From NCBI RefSeq assembly GCF_020539525.1, contig NZ_JACDXX010000010.1:121135-185134 (forward strand): a stretch of DNA of 64,000 bases, written 5' to 3'. Below are positions 8,712 to 17,678 of the stretch, one piece after another. The position numbers and the translations under genes are program-made. The notes under the pieces were generated by a model. The model saw nothing but the letters and a program-made list of their open reading frames with translations. It was not told the DNA's origin and searched no databases. The stretch comes from Pseudogemmobacter faecipullorum (lineage in GTDB: Bacteria; Pseudomonadota; Alphaproteobacteria; Rhodobacterales; Rhodobacteraceae). Position 1 is the first letter of the stretch; every line of letters starts with the position of its first letter.

Positions 8712-9107
8712 TCAGGCGAAGACCGCCCTTGCCACGACCAGCAGCAGATAGCCGCTGGCCGCGAAAAGCGTCAGACCGACGGCCAGCGAGCCGAGATCTT
8801 TGGCATGTTTCGCATCCAGCGACCATTCCGGCGAAATCCGGTCGGTCAGCACCTCAAGCGCGGTATTGAGCGCCTCGACCACCAGCACGGCCAGACACAG
8901 AGCGCCAAAGATCAGCCAGTCCGCCGGTCCGGTGGCACAGAAGGCCAGCACCACCGCGCCTAGCGCGGCCCCGGCCAGCTCAAGCCGGGCTGCGGTTTCC
9001 TGCCAGAGGCGCTGCATGCCGGCGATGGAATAGCCAAGCGCGTCGATCACATGCAGCGGGCCCTTGCGCGGCACCGGAACGGCGCGGTTCTCCTCGGACG
9101 GGCTCAT
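8712..9107 (-). CDS. dgkA: Diacylglycerol kinase (DgkA-type integral membrane enzyme)
   Basis: A 131-residue inner-membrane protein with three hydrophobic segments and the family motif VEALNTALEVLTDRI followed by AKHAKDLGSLAV. These hold the conserved Glu and Asn/Lys-Asp of the prokaryotic diacylglycerol kinase site. It phosphorylates diacylglycerol to phosphatidic acid. Its start overlaps the stop of eptA (ATGA), so the two are co-translated. That makes sense because phosphoethanolamine transferase releases diacylglycerol from phosphatidylethanolamine each time it modifies lipid A, and this kinase can recycle it. Confidence 0.93.
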   Translation of the reverse strand: MSPSEENRAVPVPRKGPLHVIDALGYSIAGMQRLWQETAARLELAGAALGAVVLAFCATGPADWLIFGALCLAVLVVEALNTALEVLTDRISPEWSLDAKHAKDLGSLAVGLTLFAASGYLLLVVARAVFA

Positions 9108-10738
9108 ACCTGTTGTCCCCCATGGCAGGTTGCGGTCAGATCCAGTGCCGTCTCATGCACTGTGGTGACGACATCCATCAGCCCCAGCACGGTCGGGAAG
9201 AGATTATCCTGACTGCTCGGCTGATCGGCAAGGGCTTTCAGGCAGTCCGGGCGCAGGCCCATCGTGGCGGAAAAGCGCGGATCGAGCCAGAGCACGAAGG
9301 GCACACGGGTCTGTTCCGGCGGGGCCATGAAGCCGGGGGCGGCATGGAGATAGAGACCATTCTCGCCCAGAGATTCGCCATGATCGGACATATAGAGCAT
9401 CGCCGGGATCACCCGGTCTGAGGCGGCGAGCAGATCAATGGTCTGCGCCAGAACATAATCGGTTTCGGCAATCGAATTGTCATAGGCGCTGACAATCTCT
9501 TCCGGGGTGCAGTCCGAGAACTGCATGCTGCGGCAGTCGGGCCGGAACAGCGCCCGCGCTTCGGCATAGCGCTGGAAATAGGCCGGGCCATGGCTGCCGA
9601 TCATATGCAGCACCAGAACGGTGTTTTCGGTGATCGTGGCGAGGGTGCGCTCAATCTCGGGCAGGAAGGCCTCGTCGCGGCATTCGGGGCTGCAGGCCCC
9701 GGGGGCGAGGCTGGCATCAATCTGCCGCCAGCCGATGCGCTTTGCCACATTCTGCGGTCCGGCATTATTGTCGATCCAGTCGACGCTGACCCCGGCATGG
9801 CCGAGCACATCGACCAGGTTCTCGCGGCCGAGGAAGGCCGCGCGCGAATAGCCCGATTGGCCGAGGCCCGAGAACATGCAGGGCACCGAAACCGCGGTCG
9901 AGGTGCCGCAGGCGGTGGTCTGGGTGAAGGCGATGACATCGCGCTTTGCCAGTTCGGGGGTGGTGTTGCGCTCATAGCCGTTCAGGCCGAAATTCTGCGC
10001 CCGCGCGGTCTCGCCGACAAAGAGCACCAGCAGCACCGGCTTTTCTGCGGCAGCGAGTTTTGGCCCCTGCTGCGCATCAACCCCATAGGCGGCGGCGACC
10101 GGATCGGCGGTTTTCCATTGCTCACGCGCATATCTGATCCCGGCGACGAGGCTGGCCCCGGGCTGATAGGAGGCCATGACCTCATTACGCTCGCGCAGCA
10201 TGGCCGAGTAATCTTTGTAATGGCTGAACAAAGCCGCAACGAAAACGGCAAGGCTCAGCATGACGCCAAGCGGCCAGCGCCAGAGCTGATGCAGGGGCGC
10301 AACCCGGCGCACCTCGGGCCAGAACAGCAAAAGCGCCGGCACCACCCCGGTCAGGGTGATGGTGGCGATCATGCGGAAGGTGATCAGCTGCGCCGATTCG
10401 GCGGAATTGGTCTCAAAGATATTGCGCACCATTTCGCGGTCGATCAGCACGCCAAAGGTGCGCTCATAATAACCGGCGCTGGCGGCGATCAGGATCATCA
10501 CCGCTGCCACCGGCTTTTGCAGCCGCCAGGGGCCCAGCAGTTCCAGCAAAAACACAGTCAGGGCAAAAATCCCGATGCCAAACATCAGCGAGCGGCTGTC
10601 ACTGAGGGGGAACTGGGTGAAGAGCCGGCTCCAGAAGCCCTGGTTCAGCACCAGCAGAATATAGGCGGCAACGATCAGGGTAAGCGTGGTCTGGGTGATC
10701 CGGGGGCGCCAGCGGAAGAGGGGAGGAATAGGTTTCAT
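9104..10738 (-). CDS. eptA: Lipid A phosphoethanolamine transferase (EptA/PmrC-like)
   Basis: A 544-residue inner-membrane protein. Five membrane segments fill residues about 15-175 and a periplasmic sulfatase-like domain follows. The catalytic nucleophile is Thr244 in VGETARAQNF, and MSDHGESLGENGLYLHA supplies metal and substrate residues. Cysteine pairs (CGTSTAVSVPC, CSPEC, CRSMQFSDC) match the disulfides of EptA/MCR-type enzymes. The start at 10738 is chosen because the first membrane segment follows at once; the frame is open further upstream but with unlikely sequence. It adds phosphoethanolamine to lipid A, lowering its charge and giving resistance to cationic peptides. Divergent from the PmrA/PmrB-like pair, which probably regulates it. 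Confidence 0.92.
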   Translation of the reverse strand: MKPIPPLFRWRPRITQTTLTLIVAAYILLVLNQGFWSRLFTQFPLSDSRSLMFGIGIFALTVFLLELLGPWRLQKPVAAVMILIAASAGYYERTFGVLIDREMVRNIFETNSAESAQLITFRMIATITLTGVVPALLLFWPEVRRVAPLHQLWRWPLGVMLSLAVFVAALFSHYKDYSAMLRERNEVMASYQPGASLVAGIRYAREQWKTADPVAAAYGVDAQQGPKLAAAEKPVLLVLFVGETARAQNFGLNGYERNTTPELAKRDVIAFTQTTACGTSTAVSVPCMFSGLGQSGYSRAAFLGRENLVDVLGHAGVSVDWIDNNAGPQNVAKRIGWRQIDASLAPGACSPECRDEAFLPEIERTLATITENTVLVLHMIGSHGPAYFQRYAEARALFRPDCRSMQFSDCTPEEIVSAYDNSIAETDYVLAQTIDLLAASDRVIPAMLYMSDHGESLGENGLYLHAAPGFMAPPEQTRVPFVLWLDPRFSATMGLRPDCLKALADQPSSQDNLFPTVLGLMDVVTTVHETALDLTATCHGGQQV

Positions 10739-10795
10739 CGGCCTGTCTTTTTTATCCGGCTCGCTGCCGGTCAGGGCGCGCTTTGCGCCATGAAG

Positions 10796-10812
10796 CTTAC
10801 ACGAGTCTTGCA
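10796..10812. promoter_or_regulatory. Direct repeat, candidate response-regulator binding site (PmrA-box-like)
   Basis: CTTACA (10796-10801) and CTTGCA (10807-10812) are direct repeats whose starts are 11 bases apart, lying between eptA and the response-regulator gene. OmpR/PmrA-family regulators bind direct repeats with this spacing, and PmrA boxes contain CTTAA-type half-sites. Assignment is inference from position and spacing. Confidence 0.45.
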
Positions 10813-10873
10813 ATGATGGCCGGGGACTGCCTTTTTTCTCGCCAGTTGCCCGGGCATTGGCTATGCCAGAGCC

Positions 10874-11527
10874 ATGCGCCTGCTCCTTGTTGAAGACAGT
10901 GAAGATCTTGCCCTTTCGGTTTTGCGGTTTTTGCAGAGCCAGGGACACGCCGTTGATCATGTCAGCGATGCGGCCGGGGCCGAGGCGGCGCTGCTGACCG
11001 GCGAATATGCCTGCGTTATCCTGGATCTTGGTCTGCCCGATGGCTCGGGGCTGACGGTGCTGAAGGCCGCGCGCGGGCGCCGCGACCGCACGCCGGTGAT
11101 CATCGCCACGGCGCTCGATCAGATCAGTGACCGTATTGCCGGGCTGGATGCGGGGGCCGATGATTATGTGGTTAAGCCTTTTGATCTGCAGGAGCTGGCG
11201 GCGCGGGTGCGCGCCCATGCGCGGCGCGGCCAGGGCCTGCCGGAAACCCGGATCGCGCTTGGCGATCTGCAGATCGACCGGGCCGCGGCCCGGATCTGGC
11301 GCGGGGATGAGGAGATCCGCCTGACCTCGCGCGAATGGGCGCTGTTTGAGGCGCTGATCGGGGCGAGGGGCCGGGTGCTGAGCAAGGCGGTGCTGGAAGA
11401 GGCGCTCTATGCCTTTGACGCCCGGATCGAAGGCAATGCGGTTGAGGTCTATATCTCACGCCTGCGCCAGAAAATCGGGGCAGAGCGGATCCTTACCCGG
11501 CGCGGCCTTGGCTATCTGCTGCCATGA
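10874..11527 (+). CDS. OmpR-family response regulator (PmrA/QseB-like)
   Basis: A 217-residue protein. The receiver domain has acidic residues Glu7-Asp8, phospho-acceptor Asp51 (ILDLGLPDGSG) and Lys101 (DDYVVKPF). The C-terminal winged helix includes LTSREWALFEALI and a final VEVYISRLRQKIG recognition stretch, as in PmrA/QseB. It overlaps the histidine-kinase gene by ATGA and is divergent from eptA-dgkA. It probably activates lipid A phosphoethanolamine modification in response to a signal at the envelope. The closest subfamily by wording is PmrA/QseB/TctD; the exact name is not decided by sequence alone. Confidence 0.93.
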   Translation: MRLLLVEDSEDLALSVLRFLQSQGHAVDHVSDAAGAEAALLTGEYACVILDLGLPDGSGLTVLKAARGRRDRTPVIIATALDQISDRIAGLDAGADDYVVKPFDLQELAARVRAHARRGQGLPETRIALGDLQIDRAAARIWRGDEEIRLTSREWALFEALIGARGRVLSKAVLEEALYAFDARIEGNAVEVYISRLRQKIGAERILTRRGLGYLLP

Positions 11528-12780
11528 GCGCGCCCGCGAACAGGCCCTGGTCGATCCGGCGCCGGCTGACCAGGCGGGTGCTCTTGCTGGTGGGGGTGAT
11601 CTGGCTCGTCACGGCAGCCCTGGCTGTGGCCTTTCTCGATTATGAGATCGGCGAGATGCTGGATGAGGAAATGGAGGTTGTCGCCCAGACCACGGTCCTG
11701 TTCCTTGATGCCACGCCCGGCGGGGTGGTGCCGCGCAATATCGGCATCAATTCGAATAATGGCGAGCGCATCCTGCGCATTTTGCGCAGTTCCGATCCGG
11801 TGCCCGATCAGCCCTGGCCGGTGCTGACCGAGGACGGGTTCCACCGCGTGCCGGGCTGGCGGGTGCTGCGGCTCAGCGCCGAACATGCGGTGATTGAGGT
11901 CGGGCACAGCACCACCTGGCGGCGCGAGGAAATGCTTGAGGCGGGCACCGCCTTCCTGCTGCTGATCCTGCCGATGATCCTGTTGCTGATCCTGGGGCTG
12001 CGCTACAGTCTGAGCCAGGGCTTCGCGCCGCTGGAGGCGCTGACCCGGGCGATCTCGGGGCGCGCGCCCGGCGATCTTTCGCCGCTGCCCGAGCATGGGC
12101 TGCCGCGTGAACTGGCCCCGCTGGCCCAGGGTCTGAACCAGTATACCACCCGGATCGGCGAGCTGCGCCATGCCGAGCGGCAGTTCGTCGCCAATGCCTC
12201 GCATGAGCTGCGCACCCCGGTGGCGGCGATCCGCGCCCGGCTCGATCTGTCGCAGGACCCCGAGGCGCGCGCCACCCTGCCGCTGCTCGACAGCCTGACC
12301 CGGCGGGTTGAGCGGCTGTTGCAGCTGTCGCGCTCGGAGGCGGGGATCGGGCTCGGCCGTGGGCCGGGCGATCTTGTGCAGATCCTGCGGCTTTTGCTGC
12401 GCGAGGTGGGAGAGCATGCGGCCCATCCGATCCTTTTTGACGACGGCGATTTTGACGAAATGCCGGTGGCGGCCGATCCCGATGCCCTGGCGATTTTGCT
12501 GCGCAATCTGCTGGAAAACGCGGTCGGCCATGGTTCGGGCCTGGTGCGGCTGCGGCTGAGCCGGGAGGGAGAGGGCGCGGCCAGGCTGGTGATCAGCAAT
12601 CCGGCGGCCGAGGGGTTCCGCGATCAGCCCTTTGCCCGGCGCCCTGGTTCGCAGGGGGTGGGACTTGGCCTGTCGATCGTCGAGCAGCTGGCCCGGGCGA
12701 TGGAGGTGGGGGTGACCAAAAGCTTTGCCGATGGCAAGGCGGAGATCACCCTGATTTTTGCCCGGTTGCCGCAGGCCTGA
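11524..12780 (+). CDS. Sensor histidine kinase (PmrB/QseC-like)
   Basis: A 418-residue inner-membrane kinase. Membrane segments at about residues 19-38 and 142-162 flank a short periplasmic sensor region of about 100 residues. A HAMP-like linker follows, then His227 in NASHELRTP as the phospho-acceptor. The ATPase domain has LLRNLLENAVGHG (N box) and GVGLGLSIVEQLA (G box). It pairs with the response regulator encoded just upstream with an ATGA overlap. The small sensor region resembles that of PmrB/QseC-type sensors of cationic peptides, metal or pH; the signal here is not readable. Confidence 0.93.
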   Translation: MSAPANRPWSIRRRLTRRVLLLVGVIWLVTAALAVAFLDYEIGEMLDEEMEVVAQTTVLFLDATPGGVVPRNIGINSNNGERILRILRSSDPVPDQPWPVLTEDGFHRVPGWRVLRLSAEHAVIEVGHSTTWRREEMLEAGTAFLLLILPMILLLILGLRYSLSQGFAPLEALTRAISGRAPGDLSPLPEHGLPRELAPLAQGLNQYTTRIGELRHAERQFVANASHELRTPVAAIRARLDLSQDPEARATLPLLDSLTRRVERLLQLSRSEAGIGLGRGPGDLVQILRLLLREVGEHAAHPILFDDGDFDEMPVAADPDALAILLRNLLENAVGHGSGLVRLRLSREGEGAARLVISNPAAEGFRDQPFARRPGSQGVGLGLSIVEQLARAMEVGVTKSFADGKAEITLIFARLPQA

Positions 12781-12800
12781 TGCGGCGCTAGGCTCTGCCG

Positions 12801-12969
12801 GTCTGGTGCCGCGGGGCTGATCCCCGGCGGATAATCGGGAACACGGTGCAGATCCGTGACGTGCCCAACGCTGTAAGGCTGACCGGGCGGCAGATGCCAC
12901 TGGCCCCCGTGCCGGGAAGGCGCCGCAGCAGGGATGACGCCAAGTCAGAAGACCGGCCAGACACCAGAG
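12801..12969 (+). promoter_or_regulatory. Cobalamin riboswitch
   Basis: The 5' strand CTGGTG (12803-12808) can pair with CACCAG (12962-12967) to close the element. Inside are GGGAACACGGTG (12837-12848), GCCACTGG near 12896, CCGGGAAGGCG near 12912, and the B12 box, here GCCAAGTCAGAAGACCGGCC at 12939-12958. These are the conserved blocks of the adenosylcobalamin/cobalamin riboswitch. It ends about 50 bases before the bluB start codon, so B12 surplus should shut down translation or transcription of bluB, an enzyme that makes the lower ligand of B12. Confidence 0.95.
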
Positions 12970-13020
12970 GCTTTGTCGCGCGGAAGGCGGCGGGGCCATC
13001 GGTCTGACAGGGGATATGTC

Positions 13021-13704
<684 letters not shown>

Positions 13705-13978
13705 GACCCGGCGGATGAGCCGGGCCGGGATCTGGCCCGGGCTTATGTCAGGGGCGAAAGAGAGAGCTCAATGCCATGCCATCCGAAGGGCGGTGCAAAC
13801 TCATGCAGGTTTCAGATCCTGGGACCTGAGACCGGGGATCTGTGTAAAACGCCAGTGTGGCGCGCCAGCCAGAGCTCAGGCGTCGGGGGTATATGCTGGT
13901 CGCACAGGCTCTGCCCGCCAGCCCCCGGCGCGCGGCACGGGCAGAAAGAGCTGGCAGATCATGCTTTCAGCGCCCCGC

Positions 13979-14506
13979 TCAGACCGCGCTGTTGAGCACA
14001 ATGGCCTTGGCCAGAAGCCGGGCGAGGTTTTCCTGCTCGGCCGCGCTCATGCCGCTGATCAGCTCATGTTCGAGTGCAGCATGGGCGCGCATCGCCTCAT
14101 CAGCGACGGCGACGCCCCGGGGCGTCAGTTCGACCTGTACGCCACGCGCATCATGCTCGTCGGCGCGGCGGATGATATAGCCATCGGCCTCCATGCGGCG
14201 CAGCAGGTTCGATAGTCCGCCGGAGCTGAGAACGATCCGCGACAAAAGTTCGCCGGGCGACATCCGGTAGGGCGGGCCGCTGACCCGGATCGTGGCGATA
14301 ACGGCATAGCTTGGGAATTTCAGATTGAACTTCGCCAGATTGCGGTTGATGCGTTCCGTCATCAGTTCCTGCAGATGCAGGACCCGCCCGACAACGGCTT
14401 TGGCGCTGCTGTCGATATGGGGCACTTCGGTCTGCCACATCCGCAGACCCCGGCCGATCCGGTCGGCATCCCAGTATGCAATCGGGTCACGCTCATCTGA
14501 CTTCAC
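13979..14506 (-). CDS. MarR-family transcriptional regulator
   Basis: A 175-residue protein with the winged-helix core of MarR regulators: FNLKFPSYAVIATIRVSG, LLSRIVLSSGGLSNLLRRMEADGYI as the recognition region, and RRADEHDARGVQVELTPRG as the wing. Long N- and C-terminal helices would form the dimer interface. It is divergent from the Pot-type ABC importer cluster, with 152 bases between the start codons that contain an inverted repeat. It is the probable local regulator of genes at 14659-22190, released by a small ligand of that pathway. Confidence 0.9.
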   Translation of the reverse strand: MKSDERDPIAYWDADRIGRGLRMWQTEVPHIDSSAKAVVGRVLHLQELMTERINRNLAKFNLKFPSYAVIATIRVSGPPYRMSPGELLSRIVLSSGGLSNLLRRMEADGYIIRRADEHDARGVQVELTPRGVAVADEAMRAHAALEHELISGMSAAEQENLARLLAKAIVLNSAV

Positions 14507-14581
14507 GTAACGTTTCCTTCGCTGGGCATGGCTTATCTTTCAGAAAATATCTCAAACCGCGATCTTTTGATAGCTTTTAAA

Positions 14582-14599
14582 AATCTTTTGTGAAAGATT
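14582..14599. promoter_or_regulatory. Inverted repeat, candidate MarR operator
   Basis: AATCTTT (14582-14588) and AAAGATT (14593-14599) form a perfect inverted repeat around TGTG, in an A/T-rich stretch between the marR-type gene and the Pot-type operon. A second GATCTTTTGAT-like patch lies about 20 bases upstream. A palindrome of this size is typical of MarR-family operators. It is about 60 bases from the binding-protein start codon. Confidence 0.5.
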
Positions 14600-14658
14600 A
14601 ATTGAAGAAGATTCACCCCGGCCCGGCCGGGAGTCCGGACTGGGAGGTTCTGGCCGCG

Positions 14659-15687
14659 ATGAAAAGCAAATTTATGATCCCCGCCGCAGTCGCTGCGGCA
14701 GCGGCCTTTGGTGCCCCGGGCGCAGGCTCTGCGGCGGAACTGGTGGTTGGCACTTTCGGCGGCGGTTTTGCCGAGAATCTGCAAAGCTGCTATGCGGAGC
14801 GTTTCACGGCAGCCACCGGGGCAGAAGTCCTGCTCAAGCCCGCAAACTCTGCGCAGCACGCGGCCTCGCTGCGCGCCAGTGCCGGGTCGCCCGATGTGGA
14901 TGTGGTCTTTGCCGATGACGCTTTTGCGGTGCAGCTGGCCAATGAAGGCCTGCTGCAGCCGCTCGACCGCAGCAAACTCAGCAATGCGCCCGATATCCTT
15001 GAGGCGGCCTGGGGGGCGCAGGATGCCTATGTGGCGGCCATGCTCGGCGCCACGGCTATCGTCTATAACCGTGAAAAGCTTGCCGAGCCGCCGACCTCCT
15101 GGCAGGATCTCTTTGATCCCAGATATGAAGGCCGGGTGACCATTGGCGATATTTCCGGCACCACCGGCTGGCAGTTTGTGGCGGCGGTAAATGCAATGGA
15201 GGGCGGTGCGCTGGAAGATCCGGCGGCGGCGCTGGAGAAAATCGGCCCGCTCGCCAAATCTGCGGCGCTGCTCTACACCCAGGCGGATCAGGTCGTGGCG
15301 CTTTTTGAACGCGGCGAAATTGATCTCGCCGTCTGGTATCCGGACCGTGCGGGCGTGGCGATCAAATCGGGTCTGCCGCTGGCTGTGGCCTATCCTGAGG
15401 AGGGGGCCGTCGGGATCCGTCCGACCATCTCGATCCCGAAGGGCGCCGAGAATGCTGAACTGGCCGAGAAATTCGTCGATATCGTCCTTTCGGCCGAGGC
15501 ACAGAAATGCTTCTCGGAGGCCCAGGTGATCGGTCCGGTGAACACGAAAGTCGTGGTTGAGGGCGAATATGCCAGCATCCTGCCCACCGCAGAGCAGGCC
15601 TCGAGAATGCTCTTCCTCGATCCTGAGACCATGGCCCGGCTGATGCCGGACTGGACCCGCCGCTGGCAGCGCGAAGTGCTGCGCTGA
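14659..15687 (+). CDS. Periplasmic binding protein of a Pot-type (spermidine/putrescine-like) ABC importer
   Basis: A 342-residue protein starting with a signal peptide (MKSKFMIPAAVAAAAAFG, cleavage near GSAAE). The ATG at 14659 follows a GGGAGG site; an ATG 19 codons upstream gives an implausible leader. The mature part begins LVVGTFGGGFAENLQSC, and has PDVDVVFADD, YNREKLAEPPTSWQDLFDP and an AVWYPDRA stretch. This is the solute-binding family 1/PotD-like pattern. It is the first gene of a plus-strand operon with an ATPase and two permeases. Amines, polyols, iron and organic acids are all carried by this family, so the ligand stays open. Confidence 0.9.
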   Translation: MKSKFMIPAAVAAAAAFGAPGAGSAAELVVGTFGGGFAENLQSCYAERFTAATGAEVLLKPANSAQHAASLRASAGSPDVDVVFADDAFAVQLANEGLLQPLDRSKLSNAPDILEAAWGAQDAYVAAMLGATAIVYNREKLAEPPTSWQDLFDPRYEGRVTIGDISGTTGWQFVAAVNAMEGGALEDPAAALEKIGPLAKSAALLYTQADQVVALFERGEIDLAVWYPDRAGVAIKSGLPLAVAYPEEGAVGIRPTISIPKGAENAELAEKFVDIVLSAEAQKCFSEAQVIGPVNTKVVVEGEYASILPTAEQASRMLFLDPETMARLMPDWTRRWQREVLR

Positions 15688-15718
15688 GCCGGTCAATCCC
15701 AGACTGAACTCCCTGTCC

Positions 15719-15744
15719 GGCAAGCCCGCACCTGCGGGCCTGCC
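15719..15744 (+). other. Stem-loop between binding-protein and ATPase genes
   Basis: GCCCGC (15724-15729) pairs with GCGGGC (15734-15739) around ACCT, with partly matched flanks GGCA/TGCC. No T-run follows, so it is more likely an mRNA-stabilising or attenuating element that favours the binding-protein message. Confidence 0.4.
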
Positions 15745-15768
15745 CGTCTGCGCCTGAAAGACATCCGA

Positions 15769-16824
15769 ATGAGTAATCTCACCCTGCGCAATGTTGTGAA
15801 GCGCTATGGAAAAACCGAGGTGGTCCGGGGCGCCTCGTTTGAAATTGCCGAGGGTGAGTTCGTCTCGCTACTCGGACCTTCGGGCTGTGGCAAAACGACA
15901 ATCCTGCGCATGGTGGCAGGTCTGCTCGAACCGAGCAGCGGTGAGATCCTTATCGGCAGCCGCGAGGTAACCCGCCTGCCGCCCGATAAGCGCAATATCG
16001 GCCTTGTGTTTCAGTCCTATGCGCTCTTTCCGCATATGACCGTGTTTGACAATGTCGCCTTTGGCCTGCGCCGCCGGAAGACTGAGGCCGCTGAAATCAC
16101 CCGCCGGGTGAATGAGGCGCTGGAGATGGTGCGCCTGTCGGGCTATGGCAGCCGCTATCCGCGCGAGCTTTCGGGCGGCCAGCAGCAGCGTGTGGCCATG
16201 GCCCGCGCCATTGCGCCGCGTCCGAGCGTTCTGCTCTTTGATGAGCCGCTCTCGAATCTCGATGCATCGCTTCGCGATGAGATGCAGATTGAGCTGAAGC
16301 GGCTGCAGAGCGAGCTGGCGATTACCACCCTTTTCGTGACGCATGATCAGGCTGAGGCTCTCAGCCTCTCAGACCGGGTCGGCGTGATGTATAACGGCGT
16401 CATCCAGCAGCTGGCGGCGCCCGAAGCGATCTATCACCGGCCGGTGAATGCCTTTGTCGCCAGCTTTATCGGCAAGCCCAACCGGGTGAGCGGGGTAATG
16501 CGCGGCGGCAGTCTTGCGCTTGGCGGCGATCTGGTAATCCGCGCTCAGGCCACGGATCTGCCCGATGGCAGTGCAGCGGAAGCCTTCATCCGTCAGGAAG
16601 CCCTGCAGGTGCATCCTGCGCCGGTCGATGCCGCCCTGCAGGGGCAGGTGGTTCTGCGCTCCTTCTCGGGCCCGCTGGTGCAGCTTGTGGTGCGGCTCGC
16701 GAACGGTGCCGAACTGGTCGTCGATGTGCCATCGGCCGCGGATGCGGCGGCCCTTGGCGCCGGAGAGACCGTCTGGCTGAGCCTGCATCCCCGCGATGTA
16801 ATCCTGCTGCCGAAGGAGGTGTGA
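15769..16824 (+). CDS. ABC transporter ATP-binding protein, PotA-like
   Basis: A 351-residue ATPase. Walker A is GPSGCGKT at residues 36-43, the Q-loop VFQSYALFPHM follows, the signature is SGGQQQ, Walker B is LLFDEPLSNLDASLRD, and HDQAEALSLSDR forms the switch region. After residue 240 there is a C-terminal TOBE domain, as in PotA and other CUT1-like importers. It energises the two permeases directly downstream. Confidence 0.94.
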   Translation: MSNLTLRNVVKRYGKTEVVRGASFEIAEGEFVSLLGPSGCGKTTILRMVAGLLEPSSGEILIGSREVTRLPPDKRNIGLVFQSYALFPHMTVFDNVAFGLRRRKTEAAEITRRVNEALEMVRLSGYGSRYPRELSGGQQQRVAMARAIAPRPSVLLFDEPLSNLDASLRDEMQIELKRLQSELAITTLFVTHDQAEALSLSDRVGVMYNGVIQQLAAPEAIYHRPVNAFVASFIGKPNRVSGVMRGGSLALGGDLVIRAQATDLPDGSAAEAFIRQEALQVHPAPVDAALQGQVVLRSFSGPLVQLVVRLANGAELVVDVPSAADAAALGAGETVWLSLHPRDVILLPKEV

Positions 16825-16826
16825 CC

Positions 16827-17678
16827 GTGACGCCGCGCCGCTCTGCCTGGCTTCTGGCCTCGCCGCTACTGCTGGTGCTGACACTGGCCTTCTTTGTGCC
16901 GCTTCTGCTGCTGATTCCGACGAGCTTTCGCGAATATCTGCCGGGCCAGGGTGTGGTCCCCGGCAGCTTCACGCTGGAAAATTACGCCCGTATTCTGACT
17001 GATGGATATTATCTGGAAGTGGTGCTGAGAACGCTTGTTCTCGGGGTTGCGGTGACGGTGATCTGCCTGCTGATGGGCTATCCGGTGGCCTATCTGATTG
17101 TGCGCGGCAATCCGCGCTGGCGGCTGGCGCTGACCCTTCTGGTGATTTTTCCGCTGATGCTGAACCTGGTGGTCCGCTCCTTTGGCTGGATCGTGCTGCT
17201 GAGCAGCCGGGGCATCGTCAACAACCTGCTCATCGACATTGGCCTGATTGAGAGCCCGCTGAAGCTGATGTTCAATATGACCGGACTGCTGATCGGGCTG
17301 AGCCATATCTATCTGCCCTTCATGGTGCTGATGCTGGTGGCGGCCCTGCAGAATCTGCCCCGCGATGTGGAGGCCGCCGCCTCCAGCCTCGGCTCGTCGC
17401 GCACCCATGTTTTCTGGTCGGTCACCCTGCCGCTCACGGCGCCAGGGATCATCAGCGGCTCTATTCTGGTCTTCGTGCTGACCATTTCGGCGCTGGTGAC
17501 GCCGCGGATGCTGGGCGGGCCCTCCTATCAGGTCATGGCGACCCTGATCTATGACGAATATATGCAACTTCTTGACTGGCCCAGCGGCTCGGCGCTGTCT
17601 TTTGCCCTGGTCAGCATGACCCTGCTGATCATCTGGGGGTCGAGCCGTCTTACCAGAAAATGGGCTGGCCTCGCATGA
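16827..17678 (+). CDS. ABC transporter permease, PotB-like
   Basis: A 283-residue inner-membrane protein with six hydrophobic segments and the coupling motif EAAASLGSSRTHVFWSVTLPL. The GTG at 16827 is chosen because the strong AAGGAGG site at 16813-16819 sits seven bases before it; the GTG at 16821 would be too close. The gene starts right after the ATPase stop. The LVVRSFGWIVLL segment is typical of PotB/PotH-type subunits. Confidence 0.92.
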   Translation: MTPRRSAWLLASPLLLVLTLAFFVPLLLLIPTSFREYLPGQGVVPGSFTLENYARILTDGYYLEVVLRTLVLGVAVTVICLLMGYPVAYLIVRGNPRWRLALTLLVIFPLMLNLVVRSFGWIVLLSSRGIVNNLLIDIGLIESPLKLMFNMTGLLIGLSHIYLPFMVLMLVAALQNLPRDVEAAASSLGSSRTHVFWSVTLPLTAPGIISGSILVFVLTISALVTPRMLGGPSYQVMATLIYDEYMQLLDWPSGSALSFALVSMTLLIIWGSSRLTRKWAGLA

